From the NCBI GenBank assembly GCA_023362775.1, contig JALMGJ010000062.1:310001-374000 (forward strand): DNA of 64,000 nt, read 5' to 3'. Numbering within the stretch: the stretch's first letter is position 1; the number at the start of each line of letters is the position of its first letter. The position numbers were made by a program, and so were the translations under genes. A model generated the notes under the pieces. It saw only the letters and a list, made by a program, of their open reading frames with translations, ran no database searches and was not told the origin of the DNA. Below are positions 33,624-43,402 of the stretch, one piece after another. The DNA comes from Charina bottae. Lineage: Eukaryota > Chordata > Lepidosauria > Squamata > Charinaidae.

Positions 33624-33998
33624 CAGGTAGTCCTCGACTTATGACCATTCGTTTAGCAACCATCTAAAGTTACGACGGCACTGGGAGAAGTGACTTGCGA
33701 CTGGTCCTCGAACTTACGACTGTTGCGGCGTTTCCCCCCACAGTCGCATGATCAAAATTCGGGCACTGGGCAACCGGCATGTATTTACAACAGTTGCAGC
33801 GTCCCAGGGTCACATGATCACAATTTGTGACCTTCCCAGCCAGCTTCCAACAAGCAAAATCAATGGGGAACTGCATGATTCACTTAACGACCACTGCAAA
33901 AAATGTCATAAAAACAGGTGCGGTCATGTGATTAATAACCACACTGCTTAACAATGAATTTTCTGGTCCCTATAGTGGCATAAGTCGAGGACTAGTTG
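33624..33998. mobile_element. Tigger/pogo-like MITE, copy 4
   Basis: Left end CAGGTAGTCCTCGACTTATG; right end CATAAGTCGAGGACTAGTTG. It lies a few bases after the SINE tail, so one probably inserted next to or into the other. Confidence 0.88.
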
Positions 33999-34689
33999 CA
34001 AAAACAGCATCCATTCAGGGAAGGAAAAAAAACCCATTAACCCAAGGCCTGTGGGAAAAGCCAGGTTTTTAAAGATCGTCAAGGTGGGAACCATGCAGAT
34101 CTCCGCAGCGCCTTTGTTCCAATGGGGAGGCGCCGCTGGGAATCGGCATCCGAACACACCTTTAGCGGATGGGGTGGGCAGCTGCTGTTATTCCTTGCCA
34201 CGTTACGTTCTCACTGGACACGGGGCCAACGTGGTTTACTTGGTCGCATCTCCAGGTGCAAATCCAGCGTTGGAGGTTAGAAATGGCCTGCGAATTAGTG
34301 CAATCTGCAAAAGGGTAACGGTTTGAGTTGCTGGATAGGTTTAAAAACTTCTTGGCCTAATAATACCACTTGGTCAATTGAGAGGACGTACAGTTGGGCA
34401 GGGCCAGCTGTTGTAAAAATGGACCCCCCCCCATCGTCAGGAGCAGAGTTTTTTTTAAAATGTAGCGCCACAGCATTTCGGTGGGAGGGCAGATCTCTGT
34501 CCCACGACGGGCGCTGTTGGCCAAGCAAGTTACTTCAGGGTTTTGCAGCTTAACGTGTTGTGTGAATGCCAACGTGAGCCTTCTGGGGTGTCCCCAATTT
34601 GCAGCCACTAGGAGGTCTGCCTCCCACGACTAACCGTCCCCCCACCAACGCTTTGCCCACGAAAAGGAGAAGACCGTACACCAAGTCCA

Positions 34690-37258
34690 GCCCAAGATTG
34701 GAAAGACATTTTATTATCTGCTTTTCCACAACAGAGAAGAAATACAAAGCAACTTTTAAAAAGTGATCGTTTCCATATATTGGTTTTTTTCCCTCCTTTT
34801 TCTGAACGATGCAAACGGTTGCCCGGAACAAGGGAGTGGCTGTGTTCCTTCCTTCCACAACACGAGACTTTTAGGAGGCGGGTGGAAGGAGATTCTGTTT
34901 TTCTTTTTTTAAAAAAAAACTCTCTTCCTTTTTCATTAATAAGGGTAATAATAACTAGGGCACTAGCTAGATGTTTCCTGGGCTTTTATATAGAAAAAAA
35001 GATGTTAACAATATGTATAAGAGTCTTATTTACACAGTTATTAACATGCCAAAAAAAGAGAAAAGAGGATACAATATTGAATATCATACAACAACAATTC
35101 AAAACCAAAAGAGAAAGAAATGGGTATTTTAAAAACGGGGGGGGGGGGGGGGGACCAAATCAGTATAAACTGCAAGAAAGAAACAACTTGCTTAAAAAAA
35201 ACAGCAACTTTAAGGCTTAAAATACTTTTTTTTTCTTTTTAAAAAGAAATAGTTAATTCATATCTAAAAAAACATGGAACTCAAAGGGGCATTAGAGAGA
35301 GGTGGATTTTAAGTTGCGTGGGGGGGGGGCTGGAGGTCTCCCCCCCCCGCCCTCCTTAGACAAAAATTGAGGTGTGACTTTAAAAACCAGACTGGGTTCC
35401 CCTCCAAAACCCCTTTCCCTCTTCGTGTGGGGGAGGCAACCGTTTGTCCGGGGGTGACTTGAAGTTTTGGTTTCGGAAGAATGGAAGCAGAGCTTAGCCA
35501 AGGATCAGGTTAATAACGGGTTTCTTTCCAGCTTTTTTTTTTTTGGGGGGGGGGGTTCAAAAAGGCAGTCTCTGGCTATTTCTCTTGGGGTTGATTCTGT
35601 ACTGCGCCTCCTCCAAGGCAGAAGCGGAGCCAGGACCAAGGAGAGGAGGGGAGAAAACGAAGGGTGGAAGCTCATCTTCTTCATGGCAGCTGTTTCCCTG
35701 GAGGGGTGCCCGGTGGGCTGGGGATGATGGGAACCAAAGTCTTGCACAAACATCGGGTTTCTTGCTAGATGCAAGATGGGAAGGGTCTCTTGAGGCACCC
35801 TCTCAAAACTAAGGTGGTTGTGCCAGAGCCCGCTTGCGCATGGAGGGAAGGCCTCGATTGCTTTGGGGTGACCAAGCCTGGGGGGGATCCCCCACCACTG
35901 TGCACCTGAGATTTAAAAGCTGCATAACCCACTCTTTGCTCTGTCTGGGGAAGACCACTTCTACGGCTCTTGGGTGCAGTGTGATGAACAAGTTCCCTGC
36001 ATATCGCCTCTTCCCACCATGGACGGTCCGCTTTTGTCCCCATGCACCGACCAGGAGCCAAAGCCAGACTTTAGAAGCCTCTCCTGTTTCTGTTTATCTC
36101 CTGCTGGTCACCTAGAGGTGAACTGGGGGGAATGGGTGGGTGACACAGAACGGGAGGGACAGGAGTGGAGGTGGCAAAGGGGAAAGGGATAAAAGCAAGA
36201 AGTCCCTGCTGACCCCTCCCTCGAAGATTCACTTGCCGACCAAATACAACGGTTTTCTAATGCACCGGGAACACAATGCCCCAACCACCTAGCCGTAGCC
36301 TGGACACGGCTAAAACACATTTTGCATGGAAGCGAGAGAACCCCCTGCTGCACGTCTTCTGGAGCCATGCCCTCTTTTGCTGCCAAGACAGGTGCCAATC
36401 TCGTCTTTCATTCAAGACGGATCCCATCCAACAGTTTGGAGGAAAAAGAGGCCGCCAGGGCATCAAACCCGTGTCCGATGCAGTGGATGTTCGTGATGTA
36501 CTGTTACAAGTGCTCTCTTCCCCCCCCCACCCAGCGTGTACAGGATTTCCCCGCTGAATTTTGCCATCTTCCCCAAACTTTCCATTCCTAGAAAAAGAAC
36601 AGACGTTCCCACAGCACGGGCCCGTTATTCTCCCCTGCGTTTCTCCGGCAGTGCACGGGTGCAGGTGTACAACGTGCGGCACGGGGCACCGTTGCACCCG
36701 CCAGACTCCGCATGTCTCTGGCTGCTTCCAGGATGGCAGGTCCCCTTTCCGTTTAGCACCAAATACCTCACTGCACTCTCCTTGTCCAAGAAGATCCCAC
36801 GATGGCTTCAGGCTGGAGTCCAGAGGGATTTCGTGCTCCGTGTCATCGTGGCACTAGAAATCTGCGCCAATGTTTTTTGGGGGCAGGGGGGAAGGATGAT
36901 CTGGAATAAGAAAAGTGGGGGGATGCGGGGAAAAACAATGCAGCAATCCCAGAAGAACGGTGCCCCTGGAGAAGCGAGACAGGGAGGGTGAAAGTGCTGT
37001 GGAATTGTCTTTGGTTGTCCCCAAAACCGAAGAGGACATGTCCCCTCCACAAGGCCCGAGGTCGCTCGGGGGAGTGGGGGGAGCCAGGTTGGGGTCTCTC
37101 GGTCCTCCTGAGCACAGTGCTGTACGCCACCGAGGAATCCGAGGAAGCAGCACGGGGGGAGCAGAACGGTTGTTTGCATAATCCAAAAATCTCTCCCCTT
37201 CCCGTTTCTGGAATTTGCGAAGGTCCGTCACACGAGGGGAGCGCCGCTTCTCTGCGTT
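34690..37258 (-). other. ZNF362: ZNF362 3' UTR (inferred)
   Basis: About 2.57 kb from the stop to the AATAAA-type signal, free of recognised transposons, unlike the flanks. The distal part (34880-35280) is AT-rich with TTATTTACA and TAATAATAA words, as in long regulated 3' UTRs. It has G runs at 35139-35155 and 35543-35555. The length is an inference. Confidence 0.55.
34710..34715 (-). terminator. ZNF362 polyadenylation signal (AATAAA on - strand)
   Basis: TTTATT on the + strand reads AATAAA on the - strand, 2.5 kb after the ZNF362 stop, followed by unrelated sequence. Other TTTATT sites closer to the stop could also be used. Confidence 0.5.
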
Positions 37259-37375
37259 TCAGATGAGGGATATCCGAACAGGGATGCCGGGGGACTCCGT
37301 CCTCTGAGGAGAGTGCTGGCTCACGAGGTGTTCCACCACTGTATGTTTTGACATGTGCTTCATCAAATAGGTCTC
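37259..37375 (-). CDS. ZNF362: ZNF362 last coding exon with stop
   Basis: Residues 366-403 and TGA at 37261-37259: ETYLMKHMSKHTVVEHLVSQ, then HSPQRTESPGIPVRISLI, the ZNF362-specific end. Acceptor CCTTCCTAG. Confidence 0.97.
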   Translation of the reverse strand, partial: ETYLMKHMSKHTVVEHLVSQHSPQRTESPGIPVRISLI

Positions 37376-40300
37376 CTAGGAAGGAGAGGACAGCCACAGA
37401 AGGGCACGTTGAGACAGTGGGACAGTGCCCCAGCCTGGAAAAAAGCAGTGCTATTTCCCCCTCCCGGGTACACCCAGTGCAGCGAGGTCAGATACAGGTC
37501 CTACTGGAGGCGTTGGGAGGCGTCTCGGGGTTCCCAGTTTCGCAAGCCATAATGCGACTGGTTAACTATGACTGGTGACCGGATGGGAGGATTTGTCGCC
37601 TCAGCGCCAGGAACGGCCTGTCAAATGCTCAACGCTGAAGGCAGCTTCCCACCACTGCATTAGGAGCAGAAGTGTGCCATCAGGCTCCAAAGGCACATCG
37701 CCATCAAAAACCCAGCCCTTCCAACTTGGTGCCTTCGAACTGCCCCCAACTTAAGGGCAGTCCTTGGGCAGCCGTGATTTTTCACCTCTGCTTTAGGACT
37801 TGGCGTTTTGCAGAAAACCTCGCCAACTAACTATCCTGACACAAACCCTGGCTTCACCATAACGTGCGCGGCCAGGCTCAGAGGGGCAGCCCGACTCTCC
37901 CTCAGGAAACCTGCCGGGGGGGGGGGGGGGGGCTTACTTACTGAAGTATATGCTCGCCCACACATGCTGCAGCAGTAGGCTTTTGCGTGCTTGATTGCAT
38001 GCGCCGAGAGGTGGATCTGGAGCGAAGCCGAATCAGAGTACGCCCGGTAGCAATTTGGACACTTGTAGGGTTTGTCTTTATTATGCTGCCGTTGGTGTGA
38101 CTGGGTGGTGGTGGTAATGGGAGGAAATAGAGTGGCATCAGGTAAAGCAGCAAGGAACAGTCCAACCTGCCTCCGGAGGCAGTTTTCCAGGCCACCCAGC
38201 CTGCAACAGCGAGACTCGAGCCAGTGGCATTCTACCGGAAACCCTCCGCTGTACCCCTTCCCACCACCCTGAGCTACTGCCAATTTGTCACATAAGTGGC
38301 TCAGAAAATGATGACAGACACAGAGAAATCATCCTAATCCTGCATGTCCTTAATTGCATTAATGGTTCCAAGGAAAAGCAAAGGAACACAATTTAAGTTG
38401 CGTTGAGAGACACCGAGTTTTCAAATCACAGAATATTTTACTGGCAGGAAACCAGTGGTCAGTTTCTTTCGTTCTTGCGTGAAAGAAGAAACCAGATCCG
38501 CGGTGGAAAGATTTAGGTCAGTATTTTTCAACCTTGGCAACTTTACGATGTGTGGACTTCAACTCCCAGAATTCCCCAGCCAGCATGAATTCTGGGAGTT
38601 GACGTCCACACATCTTGAAGTTCATTAGCCTGCTGGCTGGGGATTTTTGGGAGTTGAAGTCCACACATCTTGAAGTTCATTAGCCTGCTGGCTGGGGAAT
38701 TCTGGGAGCTGAAGTCCACACATCTTGAAGTTCATTAGCCTGCTGGCTGGGGAATTCTGGGAGTTGAAATCCACACATCTTACAATTGCCAGGTTTGAAA
38801 AACACTGATTTGATTTGTCCTGGCTCCAGTTTCTCCTTGTGGAACAGACATTCTGTGTCCAAGCTGTGGCCCCAACTTCCCATCTATGTCTCCCACCATT
38901 CCCCATTGGCCCCCAATTCCTCAACTGACCTGGAGGTTAGAGAGCTGTGTGAAAGCCTTTTCGCAACCGGCGTGCGGGCACTTGTAAGGTCTATCTCCAG
39001 TATGAATTCTGAAATGCAAGACAGGAGACGTTTCACTAAGCCAGTGCTTTCCAATCTGCCGCCGTTGGCGACACACCAATGGCGGCAGCGGCGACGGTGT
39101 GCACGGCGGCGGTGGCAGCAGCAGCGGCCTCCGCTAAAACGTGGAAGCGCTGATGGCGCGCCGCCGCCGCCGCCACCATGCACACCCCCACCTCCACTTC
39201 CGGGTTGTGTGGTGACACACCAAACTGTGTGTCGCGACACACTGAAGTGTCGCGACACACAGTTTGGAAAGCTGTGCACTAGGACCTGAGTGGAATCCTG
39301 GCAGGGCAGGTTTGGAGGCAGCAAGGCACAAGGCAGGCACTAGGACCTGCACGGAATCCTGGCAGGGCAGGTTTGGAGGCAGCAAGGCACAAGGCAGGCA
39401 CTAGGACCTGCGCAGAATCCTGGCAGGGCAGGTTGAGGCAGCCAGGCACAAGGCAGGCACTAGGACCTGCGCGGAATCCTGGCAGGGCAGGTTTGGAGGC
39501 AGCAAGGCACAAGGCAGGCACTAGGACCTGCGCGGAATCCTGGCAGGGCTCGGAGGCAGCAGCAGCCTCGACACACCCAGACACTGCAGCCGACACACTA
39601 ACGTGTCCCGACACACAGTTTGGAAAGCTCTGCCCTAGGCCATCCAAACCCTGGATGAGAATGACCGAGCAAGCTAATGCCTTCTCCCCCCAACAACTAT
39701 TTTGTGCTGTGGTTTTGGGGGGCAAAGATTTATACGGTCTGGGGTAGTAGGTGAATAACGGATGGCTTAATTTGCCCAGCGTAGACAAAGTCACTCGTGT
39801 GTGTAAGTGAAATTGCATGCAAATGTATATAGGAACAAGTGAAACGATACGAAGTGCCCAGACTAACGAATCAATTCTAGGGATAGGTCCATTCACACAA
39901 CCTGCTGAGAGGAGATGGTGCCATAAAAGCCCCTTCCCTCTTGTTGCCCACACTAGCCAGTGGTGCATCCCCAGCTTTTGCCCAGCGGGACTCAGGAGCG
40001 AATGTACGGGCTCCAATTCAACTTGTTCGGCTGTCCTGTGCTTGTAGCTCCGCCCCTCCCTTGTAGCTCCGCCCCTTGGCTTTCCTGCAAATGGTCCGCC
40101 CCACCGTCTGGCAGGAAGGAGCCCCTTCGCCATCACTGACTTGGTCAACACAGGAAGGCCTCCGTCTCGGGCGAGGCTCACCTGGTGTGCTGCTGGAGGT
40201 GGGAGAGCTGGCGGAAGGACTTCTCGCAGTAGGAACAGTGGTACGGCTTGACGCCCAGGTGGATGCGCAGGTGCTGGGCCAGGTAAGAGGCGTTGGCAAA

Positions 40301-43300
40301 GGACTTGGAGCAATGCGGGCACTTGTGCGGCTTGGCCTCCGTGTGCGACTTGGAGTGGATCTGCATCTCTGACTTGGTGAAGAAGGTAAGTGGGCAGACT
40401 TTACACCTGAGGAGCGAGGAGGAAGAGGGGTCAGGGACACTGCCGAACCCCAAGCTCAGGGGCCTGCCCACGACATGGATTTGGCTTTGGCCCCGGGCAG
40501 GAGGAGGAAAGCTGGGTGTTGGAGGAGAATACGCCATCCCTGGGTGGCAAAAATGGCTCGGACTCGAGCCATGAGAGACGATTGGGAGCCTGGCGGTGTG
40601 AGGGTGGTGAAGCCTCCCTCTTCAGGGGCAGTGTCCTGCCTGCCCCCATGAGACCGGCACAAATTTGGGGCAAGAGATCATGAGAGCAGTTTTACCCATT
40701 GTTGGTTTTGAGACGGGTTGTGCCCGCCACAGCAGCCCTTTTTTGCGGGCACCCATTTCCCAAACCGAAGATGCCAGAAAGGTCACCCGGGTGGCCGTAG
40801 TGGGTTCCGTACGACGTGAAGGTCTAAAAGCGACTCTTTGTCTTGTTTCCTTTTTGAAACTAAACTTGGTGTTCGCTCTGCACAACAAGCCACACATTTT
40901 TTTTAGACATGTGCCGGTAACCAGAAGCCTGCTTCCCCTACCCACCTGTACGTCTTGCCCTCTTTGCCAATGTCTCCTGAAGCTAAAATGGGATACGGGA
41001 CCACGAGGACCGGGGGTCCTGACGGGTTCTCAGCCTTGATCTTCTTGCGGCCTCGTTCGGTCTTGGGGGCCCCCAGCAGACTGTGGCCCTGGATTGTCTT
41101 GATGGAGTCCAAGAGCGGGGGGCTGGTGATCCCGGAAATGAGGGTGGGCGAGGAGGCAATGAGGTGGCTCTGGCTGGAGGACGTGGGCGTAGAAGGGGTG
41201 CTGGTGCCCGTCCCCGCACTGGATTCAGAGGTGCTGACGGCTGGAGTGCGGGCCCCCAGCCCCAAACCTGCAAGGCGGGGGAGAAGGCTGAGCAGAGGGG
41301 GCGGAGGGGACCCCACCCCATCCCCCGGCTTGGTTTAGCCCGGTCCTCCTCCCCCCATTTTTTAAAATTAAAAAATAAATTATACACTTAATTCTCTTTT
41401 TAAAAGCAATGCACCAATTTTAAACCTGGAAATATAAACATGCACATGCATGCATACACACAGAAAAAAGAAAGACCCTGCAAGATTGCCAGTATCTGTG
41501 TTTCTTCTGCAAACATCCCACTCAGCCACCTCCCTCCTCGCAATATTCCTTGTACGGGTAGTCCTCATTTAGCGACTGCAATTAGGACCAGCAACTCAGT
41601 CATTAAGTGAAGCGGTCGCCAAGTGAAAATCACATGGCCGCAACTGTGCTTACGATTTTACTTCAGTTTTCCTTTGCTTCTTGCGGCTTCCTTCTGCTGA
41701 ACCGGGGTTCTTTTTCTTTCTCTTTAAGGACATCTCGGCATGGGGTAAACGAGCAAGTGAAAACAAGAGCAGAGAGATGCTGTGAAGGCCATAAATGTGA
41801 AGACTGGTCGCTCAGTTGTTTTTTTTAGCACCGCTGTAACTTTGAATGGTCACTAAACAAGGCAGTCGCTAAGTGAGGACCCCCTGTGCAAAAATAAATC
41901 CAACCAAATGCACAGCCCAATACAATCAATAGAGCTCTGTCCCCCTTAGTGCCACTGGCACCCAACTGTCATAATAATGAGGACCGGAGCTCACCCTTGC
42001 GTGGGCATACCTGTGACGGTGCTGGTGGCAGGGCGAGCGTGAAGGGCAACATCTGGCTGGGGAACCGCCTGGGGGTGCAGCCCCGGGACCTGCTGGAGCT
42101 TAGGAATGGACATAATCGACTGGCTGCTCTCTGCTGGCGAGGGGGGCACCAGCAGGGGCTGCTGGGAAGACACCGAGGTGGGGGGCAAATGGGGGGGACG
42201 GATCTTTTCTGCCATAAGCTGCTCCTTGATTTTGTTGATCAGAACTAGATTGTCCAGCTAGGGAGCAGAAGAGAAGAAAGACGGGAGTGACCAACCCAGA
42301 GCAACAGACGACTTAGAAATGACAGGATGCCAAGGAGCAGGGGGTCAGACTAGATGGTCTTCAAAGGCCCCCGAAACTCATGCATTCTCCTAGAGGTAAA
42401 GAACCAGCTGCTGTAGCCAAGGCAAATTGAGGTACTAGCAATAATTTTAAGAGCGGAAGCATTTTGTCTACACCAGGGCTTTCCAAACTTTTCAGTTGGC
42501 GACACACCAACAGTGGTGGGCGAAAACCCAGAAGCGCTGCGGCAGGCGAAAACTCAGAAGTGCCGCCACCGTGGTGGTTCCGGATTTTTGTGTGCCGCCA
42601 CAGCACTTTTGGGTTTTCGTGCACGGCGGCGGTGTCCTGGTGTGCCACACGAAAACCCAGAAGCGCTGATGGCCCGCCACTGCTGCACGCACTGCCGCAC
42701 GCGGCGGCAGTGCGCCATCAGCGCTTCTGGGTTTTTGCGCGGCACACCTGGGCCCCGCAGGCGACACAGTACTGTGTCACAACACACAGTTTGGAAAGCT
42801 ATGGTCTACACCCTAGATCTGATTCAACGGAAGTGAGGCATTTCTGCCAAACTTTGTCTGGGCTCCGAAGCTAAGCAGAGTCAGACTTATTCGCCTTGGA
42901 GTGGAAGCCACCAGGAAATCTCAGACAGATCAGTAGGAAAAATCCTCCAGAAGATGATGGACCATCAGGAGCATGAAGTCCCCAGGAGCTGAACCCCATA
43001 CAGACACACCCTTGTAATCCTTCCAGAATGTTACTAAACGCAACAAACAGGGTGCTCCTCAGCACTTTCACCCACATCTCCCCCCCATTACCTCAAAATT
43101 ATAATGGGAATTTGGAAGAATGGCTAATTAAGTTGTGGGAATACGCTTCGATGTCAGGCCTGGTTCACGGCTTAGCATTTCCAAGTAGGGCAGGAAAGAT
43201 CGAGCTGAAACTCTCCTGCCTCAAGCCAATCAGTAGGGTGAGCTTTGGTTCCTGAGGACTAGAAACTTTGGAAAATTTAACCAGGCAGCCTGCTTGGAAA

Positions 43301-43402
43301 AATCGCAGGTACTGGAAGCAGAGACATCGTGTTCTTACCTGACTGGGCATGGTGGGAGGCGGTGGCCAGAAATAGGTGTTGTTAAAGCGCGGTTCCGCCA
43401 TT
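37259..43402 (-). CDS. ZNF362: ZNF362, C2H2 zinc-finger protein (7 coding exons, 403 aa)
   Basis: A nuclear DNA-binding protein of the ZNF362/ZNF384 pair, related to fly rotund/squeeze. Exons in transcript order are 43402-43339, 42257-42011, 41267-40946, 40406-40182, 39008-38930, 38100-37942 and 37375-37259. All have GT-AG borders and join in phase to 1212 nt with TGA. The protein starts MAEPRFNNTYFWPPPPTMPS. A Ser/Pro/Thr-rich linker leads to six C2H2 fingers: ligands C212/C215/H228/H232, C240/C243/H256/H260, C268/C271/H284/H288, C296/C301/H314/H318, C326/C329/H342/H346 and C356/C359/H372/H376. It ends GIPVRISLI. The human protein has about 13 more residues before MAEPRF, from an upstream exon not found here. 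The finger region resembles ZNF384, but the N and C termini match ZNF362, as does the PHC2 neighbour. Confidence 0.96.
37376..37941 (-). other. ZNF362 intron 6
   Basis: 566 bp. A G run on the + strand at about 37918-37932 sits next to the upstream donor. Nothing else recognised. Confidence 0.75.
37942..38100 (-). CDS. ZNF362: ZNF362 coding exon 6 (fingers 4-6)
   Basis: Residues 313-365: SHQRQHNKDKPYKCPNCYRA, SDSASLQIHLSAH and AYCCSMCGRAYTS. 53 codons, phase 0 at both ends. The donor is TCA|GTAAGT, followed a few bases later in the intron by a run of about 14 C (- strand). Confidence 0.96.
38101..38929 (-). other. ZNF362 intron 5
   Basis: 829 bp, about a third of it the amplified fold-back hAT element at 38519-38807. 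The rest is unique-looking. Confidence 0.78.
38519..38807. mobile_element. Fold-back hAT element with internally amplified arm
   Basis: Ends CAGTATTTTTCAACCTTGGC and its inverse ending AAAAACACTG, as in the 83-bp element at 24969. Between them, a block with GAAGTCCACACATCTTGAAG and GCCTGCTGGCTGGGG repeats at about 62-bp spacing three times (about 38592-38765). The flanks ATTTAGGT and ATTTGATT are only partly alike. Confidence 0.85.
38930..39008 (-). CDS. ZNF362: ZNF362 coding exon 5 (end of finger 3, finger 4)
   Basis: Residues 286-312: IHTGDRPYKCPHAGCEKAFT and QLSNLQ. It uses a CX4C finger and the TGD(R)PY linker. 79 bp; acceptor GCATTTCAG; donor CAG|GTCAGT. Confidence 0.96.
39042..39276. 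mobile_element. CpG-rich hAT MITE, copy 4
   Basis: Left end CAGTGCTTTCCAATCTG; right end CACAGTTTGGAAAGCTGTG. Inside, GTGTCGCGACACAC and GGC-rich runs. Flanks CACTAAGC (39034-39041) and CACTAGGA (39277-39284) agree at 6 of 8. A second right-end copy at 39608-39632 lies beyond the minisatellite. Confidence 0.85.
39277..39560 (+). repeat. 61-bp minisatellite, four full units and one partial
   Basis: Units start CACTAGGACCTG at 39277, 39338, 39399, 39458 and 39519. Each contains GAATCCTGGCAGGGCAGG and GGCAGCAAGGCACAAGG. The last unit breaks into sequence that leads to a second hAT right end (39608-39632). Confidence 0.95.
40182..40406 (-). CDS. ZNF362: ZNF362 coding exon 4 (fingers 1-3)
   Basis: Residues 211-286. 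Finger 1 is CKVCPLTFFTKSEMQIHSKS with its last His, finger 2 CPHCSKSFANASYLAQH, and finger 3 CSYCEKSFRQLSHLQQH up to the split Arg codon. Acceptor CTCCTCAG; donor CAG|GTGAGC. Confidence 0.97.
40407..40945 (-). other. ZNF362 intron 3
   Basis: 539 bp of unique-looking sequence; nothing recognised. Confidence 0.75.
40946..41267 (-). CDS. ZNF362: ZNF362 coding exon 3 (Ser/Thr-rich linker)
   Basis: Residues 104-211. It includes STSESSAGTGTSTPSTP, LISGITSPPLLDSIKTIQGH, a basic RGRKKIKAE patch that could act in nuclear import, and VLVVPYPILASG. It ends KTY plus two bases of Arg. Donor CAG|GTGGGT. Confidence 0.95.
41268..42010 (-). other. ZNF362 intron 2
   Basis: 743 bp with a Tigger-like MITE at 41555-41886. 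The rest shows nothing recognised. Confidence 0.75.
41555..41886. mobile_element. Tigger/pogo-like MITE, copy 5
   Basis: Left end CGGGTAGTCCTCATTTAGCG; right end CGCTAAGTGAGGACCCCCTG. It is shorter than copy 2 and is missing part of the interior. Confidence 0.8.
42011..42257 (-). CDS. ZNF362: ZNF362 coding exon 2
   Basis: Residues 22-104: LDNLVLINKIKEQLMAEKIR, a Ser/Pro/Gln-rich stretch, then LQQVPGLHPQAVPQPD and ARPATSTVTG. Acceptor CTCCCTAG; donor CAG|GTATGC. Phase 1 end. Confidence 0.95.
42258..43338 (-). other. ZNF362 intron 1 (between first two coding exons found)
   Basis: 1.08 kb containing hAT MITE copy 5. No additional exon was recognised. Confidence 0.75.
42474..42803. mobile_element. 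CpG-rich hAT MITE, copy 5 (TSD GTCTACAC)
   Basis: Ends CAGGGCTTTCCAAACTTTTC and CACAGTTTGGAAAGCTATG. The exact duplication GTCTACAC is at 42466-42473 and 42804-42811. Alternating CAGAAGCGCTG and CAGCGCTTCTGG blocks lie inside. Confidence 0.93.
43339..43402 (-). CDS. ZNF362: ZNF362 exon with ATG (residues 1-21)
   Basis: The - strand acceptor CTCTCTCCAG lies just before 43402, so only one base precedes ATG at 43401. In human that base completes an Arg codon of a short upstream coding exon. The donor is CAG|GTAAGA. It encodes MAEPRFNN, the aromatic-proline TYFWPPPP run and TMPSQ. Confidence 0.93.

Larger units (their letters stand above)
32681..34689. other. Convergent intergenic gap between PHC2 and ZNF362
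   Basis: About 2 kb between the inferred polyadenylation points. It holds a Sauria SINE and a Tigger-like MITE back to back (33281-33998). The rest shows no ORF with a recognisable domain. No glycosyltransferase-6-like exon (A3GALT2, present here in human) was seen. Confidence 0.7.
39009..40181 (-). other. ZNF362 intron 4
   Basis: 1.17 kb. It contains hAT MITE copy 4 and the 61-bp minisatellite (39042-39632). From 39640 to 40180 no repeat or gene was recognised. Confidence 0.78.

Noticed and set aside
39279..40322. 347-residue - strand frame
   Set aside because: It crosses the minisatellite (repeated peptide units), intron, and part of a ZNF362 exon in the wrong frame.
37259..43402. ZNF384 instead of ZNF362
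   Set aside because: The fingers are similar, but MAEPRFNN...TMPSQLDNLVL, the STSESS linker and the GIPVRISLI end are ZNF362 features. There is no long Q/A-rich C terminus.
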